Source of the DNA: Devosia sp. Root635
GTDB taxonomy: Bacteria; Pseudomonadota; Alphaproteobacteria; Rhizobiales; Devosiaceae
Direction of reading: 5' to 3'
DNA: 64,000 nt
Assembly (NCBI RefSeq): GCF_001427605.1
Contig: NZ_LMGZ01000019.1
Location: 186,001-250,000 of the forward strand
Shown here: positions 44,264-52,943 of the stretch, piece by piece
Numbering within the stretch: position 1 is the stretch's first letter
Layout: every line of letters begins with the position of its first letter
The notes under the pieces: model-generated
Seen by the model: only the letters and a program-made list of their open reading frames with translations
What the model was told of the DNA's origin: nothing
Database searches by the model: none
Made by a program: the position numbers and the translations under genes

Positions 44264-45619
44264 TTAGGTGACGTTGATATTGCCGCGCCGCATGATGCTC
44301 AGCGTGGCGCCAGTGAGCGAGACGCCGACCCCGATCATCAGAGCCACGGCCGGGCCGATGCCCGAGGCCAGGACCATGGTGGCCAGCGCCGTGCCGATGG
44401 ATTGCCCCAGCAATCTGGCCGTGCCCTGCATGCCGCTGGCCGCGGCGCTGCGGGAGCGGGGCGCCGAGCCGATCAGCAGGCGATTGTTCGGAGATTGAAA
44501 AAGCCCGAACCCCGCCCCGCAGAACATCATGCGCCAGACGACGTCGGCCATGTGGGGATGGGGCGGCAATACGGCCATCGCGGCCAGGCCGAAGGCCAGC
44601 AGCAGCATGCCCGCCAGACCCAGGCGTCCTGGCGGGAAGCGGTCGGCAAGCATGCCGGCGAGAGGCGCCATGCAGACGATGGCCAAAGGCCAGGCGGCAA
44701 AGAGCATTCCCGCTTCGAGCACCGAAAAATCCAGCACCTGCTGCAGATAGAAGGGCAGCGAAACGAAGGTCAGCATCTGGGCACAGAAGACGCAGACCCC
44801 GGCCCCTACCGAAAGCGCGAAAACGGGATTGCCCAGCAGGTCGAGCGGCAGCAGGGGCGAGGTCCGCCCGCGCTGCCGCTTGACCAGCAAAATGCCCGCA
44901 ACGAGCCCGGCCACCAGCAAGGCCAGTACCAGGGTATAGGGCCACGAATGGCCCAGCCCGCTCAGCCCCAGCAGTACGCCGCCGAAAGCGGCGGCGCTGA
45001 AAACGGCGCTGATGCTATCAAAGCGGTCGGCGCCCCGCTCGATATTGGGCAGGGCGAAAAGTCCCACGAGGAAAGCGCAAAGGCCGACAATGACGGTCAA
45101 GCCGAACACGGCCTGCCAGGAAGCGATGGAAATGATCGCTCCGGCGAGGCTTGGCCCCAATGTGGCCGCCAGCGCCACCACGGTCGCATTGAAGCCGAAA
45201 GCGCGCCCCAGTCTGTCCGGCGCTACGATATGCCGGATCAGGGACAAGTTGACGCAAGTGACGCAGGCCGCTCCCAGCCCCTGCACGGCACGCGCCGCGA
45301 TCACCCAGCCGAAGGATGGCGCCAGGGCACTGAGCAGCGCCATGCTGGCCAGCAGGGCCAGTCCGGTCAGGTAGAGCCGTTTCTGCCTCACCACATCCCC
45401 GAGTGCTGCCAAAGGCAGCATGGCGGCGATCACGGTGAGTTGGTAGGCGTTGACCACCCAGGTCGTGGTCGCGTCCGACAGCGCAAATTCCCGCCCGATG
45501 GTGGGCAGGGCCACGGTGATGCCGATGCCGTCGAAAACCGCGGTGGAAATGCCCAGCATGACGGCGAGGAACGCATAGCGACTGACTTTGTGCCCAGGCT
45601 CGAGCGCGTCCGTTTTCAC
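44264..45619 (-). CDS. MFS transporter (DHA2-like)
   Basis: 451 residues with 12-14 hydrophobic segments. AVFDGIGITVALPTIGREFALSDATTTWVVNAYQLT (in parts) is the typical DHA2 start, with motif A-like ALGDVVRQKRLYL after it and motif C-like GPSLAGAIIS. The GTG start overlaps the CitE-like gene stop by four bases. In this operon it may export or import a pathway acid or by-product; the substrate is unknown. Confidence 0.88.
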   Translation of the reverse strand: MKTDALEPGHKVSRYAFLAVMLGISTAVFDGIGITVALPTIGREFALSDATTTWVVNAYQLTVIAAMLPLAALGDVVRQKRLYLTGLALLASMALLSALAPSFGWVIAARAVQGLGAACVTCVNLSLIRHIVAPDRLGRAFGFNATVVALAATLGPSLAGAIISIASWQAVFGLTVIVGLCAFLVGLFALPNIERGADRFDSISAVFSAAAFGGVLLGLSGLGHSWPYTLVLALLVAGLVAGILLVKRQRGRTSPLLPLDLLGNPVFALSVGAGVCVFCAQMLTFVSLPFYLQQVLDFSVLEAGMLFAAWPLAIVCMAPLAGMLADRFPPGRLGLAGMLLLAFGLAAMAVLPPHPHMADVVWRMMFCGAGFGLFQSPNNRLLIGSAPRSRSAAASGMQGTARLLGQSIGTALATMVLASGIGPAVALMIGVGVSLTGATLSIMRRGNINVT

Positions 45620-46485
45620 GCCAGATCATCGGGGAGTGACATAGCCTGCCCCGCCTCCCGCAAAATCGCCTCGGCCATCGGCAGATGCAGCCGTTCCACC
45701 ATGGCGCCATCGATCGACAGGACATTGGATTGCGCTGCATCGGGCGCCGCAAAGGCGGCGACCACCGCCTTGGCCCAGGCAATATCGCTGGCGCCGGGGC
45801 GGAAGGCGTCATTGGCCGGTTGCACCTGTGACGGATGGATCAAGGTCTTGCCGTCAAAGCCCATCTGCGCCGCCTGCGCGCATTCGCGGACGAAGCCGGC
45901 CTCGTCCCGGAAGGCGTTGTAGACGCCGTCCAGCACGGTCAGGCCGAATGCCTTGCCGGCCAGAACAACCTGCATCAGCCAGGGCAGCAGGTATTGACGA
46001 TCCTGTCCCGGCGAGATGCCAGTGGTGCGGATCAGGTCGTTGGGGCCGACGATGAGTGCCGCCAGCGGCAGGTGCCCGGCGGCGGCGGCAATCGAACCGG
46101 CCTGGAGCACCGCACGCGGCGTCTCGAGCATGGCCCAGAGCGGCAGGCCCGCCGGGGCAGCGGCAGCCAGATGCTCGACGCTTTCCACCTTGGGCAGAAC
46201 GATGCCCGCGGCACCCCTTGCCGCTTCCATATCGGCAGCGAAATCCAGGCTGCCCACGGGATTGATGCGCAGCAGCACCTCGCCGGCCGCAAAGGCGCCG
46301 CTGCTTATGGCCTCGACCGCATTGCGCCGCGCCTGGGCCTTTTGCCCGTCGGCCACGGAATCCTCGATATCCAGGATAACCACGTCGGCCGGCAGCCCTC
46401 TCGCCTTCTCGATGGCGCGGAGGTTTGCGCCAGGGACGAACAACACGCTGCGGCGGCGCCGCCTCATCACACCAACTGGGGTCAT
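45616..46485 (-). CDS. HpcH/HpaI (CitE-like) CoA-ester lyase
   Basis: 289 residues with the CitE-family pattern: RRSVLFVPGANLRAIEKAR, VVILDIEDSVADGQK, VLLRINPVGS, GIVLPKVESVEHL, ALIVGPNDLIRTTG and the C-terminal GKTLIHPSQVQPAND. Relatives cleave citramalyl-CoA, malyl-CoA or citryl-CoA into two smaller acids. With CoA-transferases nearby it is a good candidate for the final C-C cleavage. An in-frame ATG at 46467 is an alternative start. Confidence 0.9.
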   Translation of the reverse strand: MTPVGVMRRRRRSVLFVPGANLRAIEKARGLPADVVILDIEDSVADGQKAQARRNAVEAISSGAFAAGEVLLRINPVGSLDFAADMEAARGAAGIVLPKVESVEHLAAAAPAGLPLWAMLETPRAVLQAGSIAAAAGHLPLAALIVGPNDLIRTTGISPGQDRQYLLPWLMQVVLAGKAFGLTVLDGVYNAFRDEAGFVRECAQAAQMGFDGKTLIHPSQVQPANDAFRPGASDIAWAKAVVAAFAAPDAAQSNVLSIDGAMVERLHLPMAEAILREAGQAMSLPDDLA

Positions 46486-46486
46486 T

Positions 46487-47401
46487 TCAGTGCTGCGGGC
46501 CGGGGACGAGTGAGGCGACGATCGAAGCATCGAGCGCTTCATAGGCATTGAGCCCGATAAGATCGTAGAGCTCCTGGCGGGTTTGCATGGCCTGCAGCAT
46601 CGGCTGGGTGCTGCCGAGCTGCGCGATGGTATCGTAGAGCGCCTGCTGCGCCTTGTTGGCGACACGCAGCGACGAGACCGGCCAGATCACCATGCGGTAG
46701 CCCATTGCCTCGAATTCGGCGGCCGTGAAGAACGGCGTGCGGCCGAATTCGGTCATGTTGGCCAGCAACGGGACATTGGGCAACCGGCGGGCAAATTCCC
46801 GGAACATTTCCGCGCTGGTCAGGGCCTCCGGGAAGATCGCGTCGGCGCCCGCTTCCAGATAGAGCCGCGCACGGGCGACGGCCCCGTCCATGCCTTCGCT
46901 TGCCGCGGCGTCAGTTCGGGCAATGAGGTAGAGATGCCGCCGGGCCCGGGCCGCTGCCGCAACCTTTGCCGCCATGTCCCGGGCATCGGCGAGTTTCTTG
47001 TCGTTGAGATGCCCGCATTTCTTGGGCAACAATTGATCTTCGATATGTACGGCGCCGGCGCCCGCGGCTTCGAAGACGCGCACCATATGCATGACGTTAA
47101 GCGCCTCGCCATAGCCCGTATCGCCGTCGACCAGCACCGGCAAGCCGCTGGCTCTTTCCAGCTGCCGGATGAAAAAGCTCACCTCGTCGACCGTGATGAT
47201 CCCCAGATCGGGCAGTCCCATCTGCGCGGTCATCGCCGCGCCGGAGAGGTAGAGCGCCGCAAAACCCGCCGCCTTGGCCTGCAATGCCGCCATGCCGTTA
47301 TGCGCTCCGGGCAGCGGCAGGATGCCTGCGTGCTCCACCAGGGCACGAAAGCGTATGCCGGCCGGCTCCGCCGGCAGGTCCCGGGCGACGAGATAGGGCA
47401 T
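46487..47401 (-). CDS. Isocitrate lyase/PEP mutase family protein, 2-methylisocitrate lyase-like
   Basis: 304 residues, the size of PrpB. The family motifs LVDGDTGYGEALNVMHMV, AVHIEDQLLPKKCGHLNDKKL (with the catalytic KKCGH) and LIARTDAAASEGMDGAVARARLYLEAGAD are all present (each quoted in part). Such enzymes cleave 2-methylisocitrate or 2,3-dimethylmalate to pyruvate or related products. Codons further upstream overlap tctA and are not part of the gene. It lies between tctA and the CitE-like gene. Confidence 0.92.
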   Translation of the reverse strand: MPYLVARDLPAEPAGIRFRALVEHAGILPLPGAHNGMAALQAKAAGFAALYLSGAAMTAQMGLPDLGIITVDEVSFFIRQLERASGLPVLVDGDTGYGEALNVMHMVRVFEAAGAGAVHIEDQLLPKKCGHLNDKKLADARDMAAKVAAAARARRHLYLIARTDAAASEGMDGAVARARLYLEAGADAIFPEALTSAEMFREFARRLPNVPLLANMTEFGRTPFFTAAEFEAMGYRMVIWPVSSLRVANKAQQALYDTIAQLGSTQPMLQAMQTRQELYDLIGLNAYEALDASIVASLVPGPQH

Positions 47402-47436
47402 GGTCAGGCTCCGCTGTTGAAGAAGAGAGGAGGGCA

Positions 47437-47465
47437 AATGGGCGACCCCCGAGGGACCGCCCATT
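47437..47465 (-). terminator. Hairpin downstream of tctA
   Basis: AATGGGCG and CGCCCATT pair with a 13-base loop just after the tctA stop and before the PrpB-like gene. No T-run follows on the minus strand, so it may weaken but not end transcription. Confidence 0.4.
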
Positions 47466-47469
47466 CCCG

Positions 47470-48978
47470 TCAGGCCGTGGCCTGTTCCCGTGACCGGCGA
47501 CGGCGCGCCGTCGACCAGATCGACCAGACCAGGAGAGCCGCCGAGATCACCATGATTGTGCCGCTGATCGGCCGGTCGAAGAAAGTCATCGGATTGCCGT
47601 TGGACAGCAGCAGGGCGCGCCGGAAATTCTCTTCCAGCATCGGGCCGAGCACGAATCCCAGGATCAGCGGTGCCACCGGGAAATCGAGCATGCGCAACAC
47701 ATAGCCCAGGACCGCGAAGACCAGCACGAGCCAGATGTCGGTGGGACTGTAGTTGACGCTGAACACGCCGATGCAGACGAAGACCAGAACCGCAGGATAG
47801 AGCAGCTTGCTGGGGATCTTGAGGATACGAACCCACAGGCTGATCAGCGGGATGTTGAGCAAGAGCAGCATGATATTGCCCACCCAGAAGCTCATGACCA
47901 GGCCCCAGAACAGCTCGGGCTGTTCCTTGATGAGCAATGGTCCGGGCGTGATACCGTTGATCATCAGCACGCCCAGCATGATCGCCATGGTGGCGCTGCC
48001 GGGAATGCCGAGGGTCATGGTAGGGATGAACGCAGCCTGATCGGCGGCATTGTTGGCCGTTTCGGGAGCCACGACGCCTTCGATGGCGCCCTTGCCGAAA
48101 CGTTCCGGCTCCTTGGCAACCCGCTTTTCCACCGCATAGGCCACGAAGGATGCTATCAGCCCGCCAGTGCCGGGCAGCGTGCCGAAAAAGGCGCCGATGC
48201 CCGAGCCGCGCGCCATCGGTCCCCAGGAGCGCCGGATGTCGTCGCGTGTCGGAATCATCGAACGCAGCGAAACGTCCTGCACGGTCTTGCCGGAGTCCTT
48301 GGCGGAGGCGGCAAACACGATTTCGGTGACCCCGAACAGGCCCATGGCCAGGGCAACGAGGCTGATGCCATCCATGAGGTCGAGCACGCCAAAGCCGAAG
48401 CGCCAGATGCCGCTATTGAGGTCGGTACCGACCAGGCCGAAGGAGACGCCCAGCATGACCGAGGCCAGGCCCTTGACGGTCGACCCCTCCGACATGGTGG
48501 AGGCCACCACGAAACCCATGAGCATGAGCGAGAAGAATTCGGCGGCGCCGAACCGCAGCGCGTTTTCGGCAATGACCGGCGAGAACAGCATCATGAGCAG
48601 AATGCCGAAACTTCCCCCCACGAAAGAGCCGGCGGCCGACATGAACAGCGCGACGCCTGCCCTGCCATTGTTCGACATGGGATAGCCATCCAGGCAGGCC
48701 ACCGCATTGGCGGGCGTGCCCGGAAGGTTGAGCAGGATGGAGGCGATGGAGCCGCCATAGGCCGTGCCATAGTAGATGCCGGCCAGCATCACGAGGGCCG
48801 AAGTCGCATCCATATGATAGGTCATGGGAAACAGCAGCGACACGGCCACCAGCGTTCCGATGCCGGGGATCATGCCCAGCAGCGTGCCCAGGAACACGCC
48901 AACAAGGCAGAATGTGAGATTGGTCAGGGTAAGCGCCGTGCTGAGACCAAGGAGCACATTGCCGAAAAGATCAGTCAT
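47470..48978 (-). CDS. tctA: Tripartite tricarboxylate transporter, large permease subunit
   Basis: About 502 residues, twelve hydrophobic segments. LVGVFLGTLLGMIPGIGTLVAVSLLFP and YYGTAYGGSIASILLNLPGTPANAV (in parts) are the TctA signature, repeated in the second half as FGTLPGTGGLIASFVAYAVEK. With TctB and a periplasmic TctC protein it imports carboxylic acids using an ion gradient. The ATG overlapping the tctB stop is chosen; a GTG at 48990 is possible. It is the only TctA in the window. Confidence 0.95.
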   Translation of the reverse strand: MTDLFGNVLLGLSTALTLTNLTFCLVGVFLGTLLGMIPGIGTLVAVSLLFPMTYHMDATSALVMLAGIYYGTAYGGSIASILLNLPGTPANAVACLDGYPMSNNGRAGVALFMSAAGSFVGGSFGILLMMLFSPVIAENALRFGAAEFFSLMLMGFVVASTMSEGSTVKGLASVMLGVSFGLVGTDLNSGIWRFGFGVLDLMDGISLVALAMGLFGVTEIVFAASAKDSGKTVQDVSLRSMIPTRDDIRRSWGPMARGSGIGAFFGTLPGTGGLIASFVAYAVEKRVAKEPERFGKGAIEGVVAPETANNAADQAAFIPTMTLGIPGSATMAIMLGVLMINGITPGPLLIKEQPELFWGLVMSFWVGNIMLLLLNIPLISLWVRILKIPSKLLYPAVLVFVCIGVFSVNYSPTDIWLVLVFAVLGYVLRMLDFPVAPLILGFVLGPMLEENFRRALLLSNGNPMTFFDRPISGTIMVISAALLVWSIWSTARRRRSREQATA

Positions 48979-49439
48979 CAGAAGGGCCACGCAATAATTT
49001 CAAAGCGGAGTTTGAGGCCATAATGGAAGATGCCGACGGTCAGGACGGCAATCGCCACGGCAAGCAGCACAGTCGCCCGCAACCCCAGGCGCTCCGCGGC
49101 AAAGCTCGATATGGCGGTCATCACGATGATGGAGGGAATGAGGCCGAAGGGCTCGATGAGCAGGGCAAAAGCCGCAACCGAGCCGAGCACGGATAACAGG
49201 GGCCGCCAATCGACGTGAAATTCGGTGCCTTCGCTGCCGATGGCGTTGAAAATGACGAAGATGCTGAGCAGCGAGAGAACGCCGCCAATCAATACCGGGA
49301 ACATTCCCGGTCCCATGTAAGACAGCGTGCCGAGCTGGTAATTTCCCAAAGTGTATATAACGAGACTGACACTATAGATCAGCAGGACAGCGCCCCCGAC
49401 AAACGACCGTTTGTCGCCTATTTTTGAAACCCAGCTCAA
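48978..49439 (-). CDS. tctB: Tripartite tricarboxylate transporter, small permease subunit
   Basis: 153 residues with four hydrophobic segments, the size and shape of TctB: VGGAVLLIYSVSLVIYTLG, GPGMFPVLIGGVLSLLS, VLGSVAAFALLIEPFGLIPSIIV. The start is a TTG, supported by AAGGAGG at about six bases and the absence of a usable ATG. It heads the long minus operon tctB-tctA-prpB-like-citE-like-MFS-FAD oxidoreductase. Confidence 0.9.
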   Translation of the reverse strand: MSWVSKIGDKRSFVGGAVLLIYSVSLVIYTLGNYQLGTLSYMGPGMFPVLIGGVLSLLSIFVIFNAIGSEGTEFHVDWRPLLSVLGSVAAFALLIEPFGLIPSIIVMTAISSFAAERLGLRATVLLAVAIAVLTVGIFHYGLKLRFEIIAWPF

Positions 49440-49655
49440 ATGCTCCTCCTTTGAGAAATCGAGCGAAATCCTATCGCGGCGCTTGTCGCGCTCTCTGTCA
49501 AAGCTGACGTCCGGTCGCAGCGGAGTTGCTAATCGCTGCCCGCGACCGCGAACGCTCCGTTGCCGACCTTCTCACGTCGATGCGCCCTTTGCGCATCGGC
49601 AAAAAGGCTAGCACTGCCCAAAAATGCTGGAAAAGGATGATTTGGCGGGAGTCGG

Positions 49656-49670
49656 ATGACATTTAGTCAT
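49656..49670. promoter_or_regulatory. Putative LysR operator, ATGACATTTAGTCAT
   Basis: Perfect dyad ATGAC-N5-GTCAT followed by GC, between the acyl-CoA dehydrogenase stop and the tctB start, about 215 bases before tctB. The rest of this 256-base gap shows no gene. Confidence 0.65.
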
Positions 49671-49695
49671 GCCTGTCGCTGCCCGCCTTGCCCGG

Positions 49696-50886
49696 TCAGA
49701 GCACCGGCTGCCCGTTGCGCAGCAGGTCGCGCGCAATGGTCCAGCGATGAATTTCGCTGGCGCCCTCGACAATGCGCTGCACGCGATAGGCCCGATAGAT
49801 ATATTCGATCGGCGATTCCTTGCTCAGCCCCATGCCACCCAGCAGCTGCACGGCGCGATCGGCCACCCGTCCGATCATCTCGCTTGCCTGGAGCTTGACC
49901 ATGGAGGCCTCGCGGCGCACATCCTTTTCGCCGCTATCGATGCGCCAAGCCAACCTGTAGGCCAGCAGGCGGCACATCTCCATTTCCTGGTGACTGTCGG
50001 CGATCCACCATTGCACGGCCTGCCGTTCGGCCAGTTTCTGGCCGAAGGTCGAGCGGTTGTTGGCATGCTCGAGCATGATATCGAGGCACCGCCGCGCGGC
50101 GCCCAGCGCCTTTGCGGCGATTTCCATGCGGCGGATACCGAGCCGGTTCTGTAGCGGAATGAAGGCGTCGCCGACCTCACCGAGCACCTGCTCATCGCCC
50201 AGTTCAACATTGTCGAAATGAATGCCGAAGGTCAGGTATTCCCCGGCAATGGTCGGATAGGACGACGGGATCGTTACGCCGGGCGTGTTCTTGTCGACCA
50301 GAAATGCCGTCATGCCGCCGCGCTGGCGCTTGTCAGGGTCGGTCACGGCAATGACGATCATGAAATCGGCGCTCATCAGGTGGCTGATGAAGATCTTTTC
50401 GCCATTGAGTATCCACTTGCCGTTGCGCCGCTCGGCCCTTGTGCTCATGCCCCCGATATCGGAGCCGGCGCCCGGTTCGGTGAGGGCCAGGCATGACTTT
50501 TTCTCGCCCTTGCCATAGGGGATCAGATAGCGCTCGATCTGCTCGCCCTTGCAGCAGGACTTGAGGAAATGCAGGTTCGGACTGTCCGGCGCCAGGGTCA
50601 GGGGCACCACCGAATAGCGTAACTGCTCGATCACTGTCAGCTTGGTAAGTGCGCCCAGATCCTGGCCGCCGAATTCTTCGGGCAGGTCGATGCCCCAAAG
50701 GCCCAGCGCCTTGGCCTTTTCCTGCAGGTCCGCTTCCACCTCGGGTGGCACCAACGGCTGCGCCGTTCCGGCAATCGCTGCTTCGCGGCGCAGGATCATC
50801 GGCTCCAGCGGGAGCAATTCGTTCTTCACAAAGCGCTGAACGACATCCCTGATCATCTTGTTGTCGTCGGACAGTTCGAAATCCAT
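49696..50886 (-). CDS. Acyl-CoA dehydrogenase
   Basis: About 396 residues, normal length. CLALTEPGAGSDIGGMSTRAERRNGKWILNGEKIFIS (in parts) is the FAD/substrate region. RSTFGQKLAERQAVQWWIAD and QLLGGMGLSKESPIEYIYRAYR are family motifs, and the catalytic Glu is in RIVEGASEIH. It oxidises an acyl-CoA and passes electrons to ETF. The ATG with GGAGG five bases upstream is chosen. It is a single gene under a LysR-type dyad, so it is probably part of the same regulon. Confidence 0.94.
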   Translation of the reverse strand: MDFELSDDNKMIRDVVQRFVKNELLPLEPMILRREAAIAGTAQPLVPPEVEADLQEKAKALGLWGIDLPEEFGGQDLGALTKLTVIEQLRYSVVPLTLAPDSPNLHFLKSCCKGEQIERYLIPYGKGEKKSCLALTEPGAGSDIGGMSTRAERRNGKWILNGEKIFISHLMSADFMIVIAVTDPDKRQRGGMTAFLVDKNTPGVTIPSSYPTIAGEYLTFGIHFDNVELGDEQVLGEVGDAFIPLQNRLGIRRMEIAAKALGAARRCLDIMLEHANNRSTFGQKLAERQAVQWWIADSHQEMEMCRLLAYRLAWRIDSGEKDVRREASMVKLQASEMIGRVADRAVQLLGGMGLSKESPIEYIYRAYRVQRIVEGASEIHRWTIARDLLRNGQPVL

Positions 50887-50996
50887 CTGCGCCTCCATTC
50901 CCTACGCTTATTGAGACGGCACCAAACTGTGCCGCCGTTCTCGCGGATGGAGGGAGAAAGGACGTGACGGGTCAAACGATAAAACACCGGTGCAGG

Positions 50997-51011
50997 ATGA
51001 CTATAGGTCAC
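50997..51011. promoter_or_regulatory. Putative LysR operator, ATGACTATAGGTCAC
   Basis: Dyad with one mismatch (final T to C), about 110 bases before the acyl-CoA dehydrogenase start. It matches the other sites in spacing and left arm. The surrounding 274-base gap has no coding potential. Confidence 0.55.
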
Positions 51012-51160
51012 GGCCGCCGGCGGCAGATGGCCGAGAATGAACCGGGGCTACCGGGGGCACACGGCTGCCCAGGGGCGAAACGGGCGTCTCCAGCAAGGCC
51101 GCCGCCGGCCATGGGATTGGCCAACCCGGAACGACCTGAAGCCGCGTTGAAAGCGTCGCG

Positions 51161-52582
51161 CTAACTACGCACCTTGGAACCGGCGGGTACGGACCTGCCG
51201 GCGATTTCGTCGCCGGCATCGCGCGGCAGCCGGAACAGCAGGATCGTCGATGCGCAGGCGAAGAGGGCCATCAGACCGACGGCCACCTGAAGGTCGAACA
51301 ATGTCATGGCGTCGCCGCCGCGGAACCATTGCGAGAGCTTGAGGGCCAGCGTGGCGACAGCCACGGCCAGCACCATGGTCATCTGCTGCACTATGCTGAT
51401 CAGCGTACTGGCCACGCCACGGCGAGCGCCGTCGATATCGGCAAAGGCGACGCTGCTCAACGCGGTAAACTCCATCGAGCGGCTGAGCCCGGAAAACGCC
51501 AGGAGCGCCACAATCGCCCAGATGGGGACAAACGGCACCAGCGCGGCGCAGGCGGCGATGAGAAGAGCAGAGATGGCACCGTTGAGGATCAGAACCCCCC
51601 GAAAGCCAAAACGACGCAGGATCGGCGTCGTCACGGACTTCATCGCCATGTTGCCGATAAAGTAAGCGAGCATCAGGGAGCCAGCCTGCAGCGGATCGTA
51701 GCCAAGGCCGACCTGCAGCAACAAGGGCAGGAGGAATGGCATGGCATCGACAGCCATGCGCATGTACGAACCGCCCGAGATCGTCGAGCGGGAAAAGGTG
51801 GGGATGCGGAAGGGTTCGAGGCTGAGGAGCGGCGTCGGTGTCGACATCAGGTGACGTATGGCGGCAACGCTGCCGACCACGCCGAGGACTGCCATGCCAA
51901 GCGGCAGCCATGGATGTGCACTTCCCTGGACGAAGAGTTCGAGGCCAACGAGCAGTGTTCCGAGGCCTGCTGCGGAGAGCAGGAACCCCTGCCAGTCGAA
52001 GGGCCGAGGCTGGCCCCTTCCGTGGTCCGGGACCAGCAGCAAGACCAACGAGAAACCGACCAGTCCCAGTGGCAGGTTGAGCAGGAAATTGTAGCGCCAG
52101 GAGAAATAGGTGGTGATCGCGCCCCCAAGCACCGGCCCCAGGACCGGTGCAGCCAGGGCGGGCCAGATCATGGCGGCCAGGACGTGGATGACCTCGTCCT
52201 TGGATGCCCTGTCGAGAACAATCGCCCGGCCGACCGGAACCATGAAGGCGCCACCAATCCCCTGCACAATCCGAGCCATAACGAACTGAGGCAGGTCCTG
52301 CGCCAGACCGCAGGCCAATGAGGCGACGGTGAAGATGGCGATGGCGCCGAGAAAGACACGGACAGGCCCGAACCTGTCGGCAAGCCAGGACGACATCGGC
52401 ATGAAGATTGCGGCGGACAGGAGATAGGACGTCACGCCGATGCTCATGGAAAGCGTCGGCACCCCTAGCTCCTGCGCCATAACGGGCAAGGAGGTGGTGA
52501 TGATGGCTCCGTCGAGCAGTTGCATGAAGATTACGCCGGCCACAATGAAGGCAACGGTCCGGGCGGAAATGGCTTCTCTCAC
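51161..52582 (-). CDS. MFS drug-efflux-type transporter (DHA2)
   Basis: About 473 residues with fourteen hydrophobic segments. VAFIVAGVIFMQLLDGAIITTSLPVMAQELG (in parts), motif A SSWLADRFGPVRVFLGA and motif C ALAAPVLGPVLGGAITTYFSWRYNFLLNLPLG (in part) define the DHA2 family of EmrB/QacA-type exporters. The GTG start is a choice: the open frame continues upstream through a palindromic repeat and old gene fragments, so longer versions are not credible. Confidence 0.88.
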   Translation of the reverse strand: MREAISARTVAFIVAGVIFMQLLDGAIITTSLPVMAQELGVPTLSMSIGVTSYLLSAAIFMPMSSWLADRFGPVRVFLGAIAIFTVASLACGLAQDLPQFVMARIVQGIGGAFMVPVGRAIVLDRASKDEVIHVLAAMIWPALAAPVLGPVLGGAITTYFSWRYNFLLNLPLGLVGFSLVLLLVPDHGRGQPRPFDWQGFLLSAAGLGTLLVGLELFVQGSAHPWLPLGMAVLGVVGSVAAIRHLMSTPTPLLSLEPFRIPTFSRSTISGGSYMRMAVDAMPFLLPLLLQVGLGYDPLQAGSLMLAYFIGNMAMKSVTTPILRRFGFRGVLILNGAISALLIAACAALVPFVPIWAIVALLAFSGLSRSMEFTALSSVAFADIDGARRGVASTLISIVQQMTMVLAVAVATLALKLSQWFRGGDAMTLFDLQVAVGLMALFACASTILLFRLPRDAGDEIAGRSVPAGSKVRS

Positions 52583-52632
52583 TTTTGTCCGAGCGCTCTC
52601 TCGATTGTGCCGACTGAGGCGTAGATCTGTTT

Positions 52633-52743
52633 CTAGAAGACCCAGCCGTCCATCAGCTTCCTTGCCGTGCGCAGGATGCCGGCACCGACGAGGTCGCCTT
52701 CGTTCCCCAGCCGCGCGACCACCGCGCTGGCGTCGGTCGACAT
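52633..52743 (-). pseudogene. C-terminal fragment resembling a ROK/BadF-type sugar kinase
   Basis: A 36-codon piece ends with RLGNEGDLVGAGILRTARKL. This resembles the closing helix of ROK or N-acetylglucosamine kinase-type proteins, where GN(D/E)xxLVGA is usual. Nothing upstream continues the frame: the palindromic repeat begins 36 bases away. It is probably the remains of a deleted gene, with family assignment by short motif only. Confidence 0.45.
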
Positions 52744-52779
52744 TCAGGCCATCCTCGACGATCGGGAGCCCCGATCTGC

Positions 52780-52892
52780 CTCCCTCCCCCTTGAGGGGAG
52801 GGATTGAGGGTGGGGGTGTCGGAGGTTCCACAAGTGCCGAGTTCGCGGAAGCCACGACACCCCCTCCCTAGCCCTCCCCTCCGGGGAGGGGA
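52780..52892. repeat. GC-rich palindromic element, type 2 (copy 2)
   Basis: CCTCCCTCCCCCTTGAGGGGAGGG on the left and CCCTCCCCTCCGGGGAGGGG on the right frame a short unique centre. The GGTGTCGG and CGACACCC pair also complements. It is related to the copy at 5430 and lies inside the scarred region between an MFS gene and an RraA gene. Confidence 0.85.
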
Positions 52893-52943
52893 CTGCATCG
52901 GGGCTTTCCGGATTCGTTGACGAAAGCTGAAGGCCGGCTGATG

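Noticed and set aside
47402-47836. N-terminal extension of the PrpB-like lyase into tctA
   Set aside because: The family N-terminus begins at the ATG at 47401 and the upstream codons are tctA sequence in another frame.
52583-52855. N-terminal extension of the MFS protein to 52855
   Set aside because: The extension translates a palindromic repeat and old gene fragments and adds no membrane segment.
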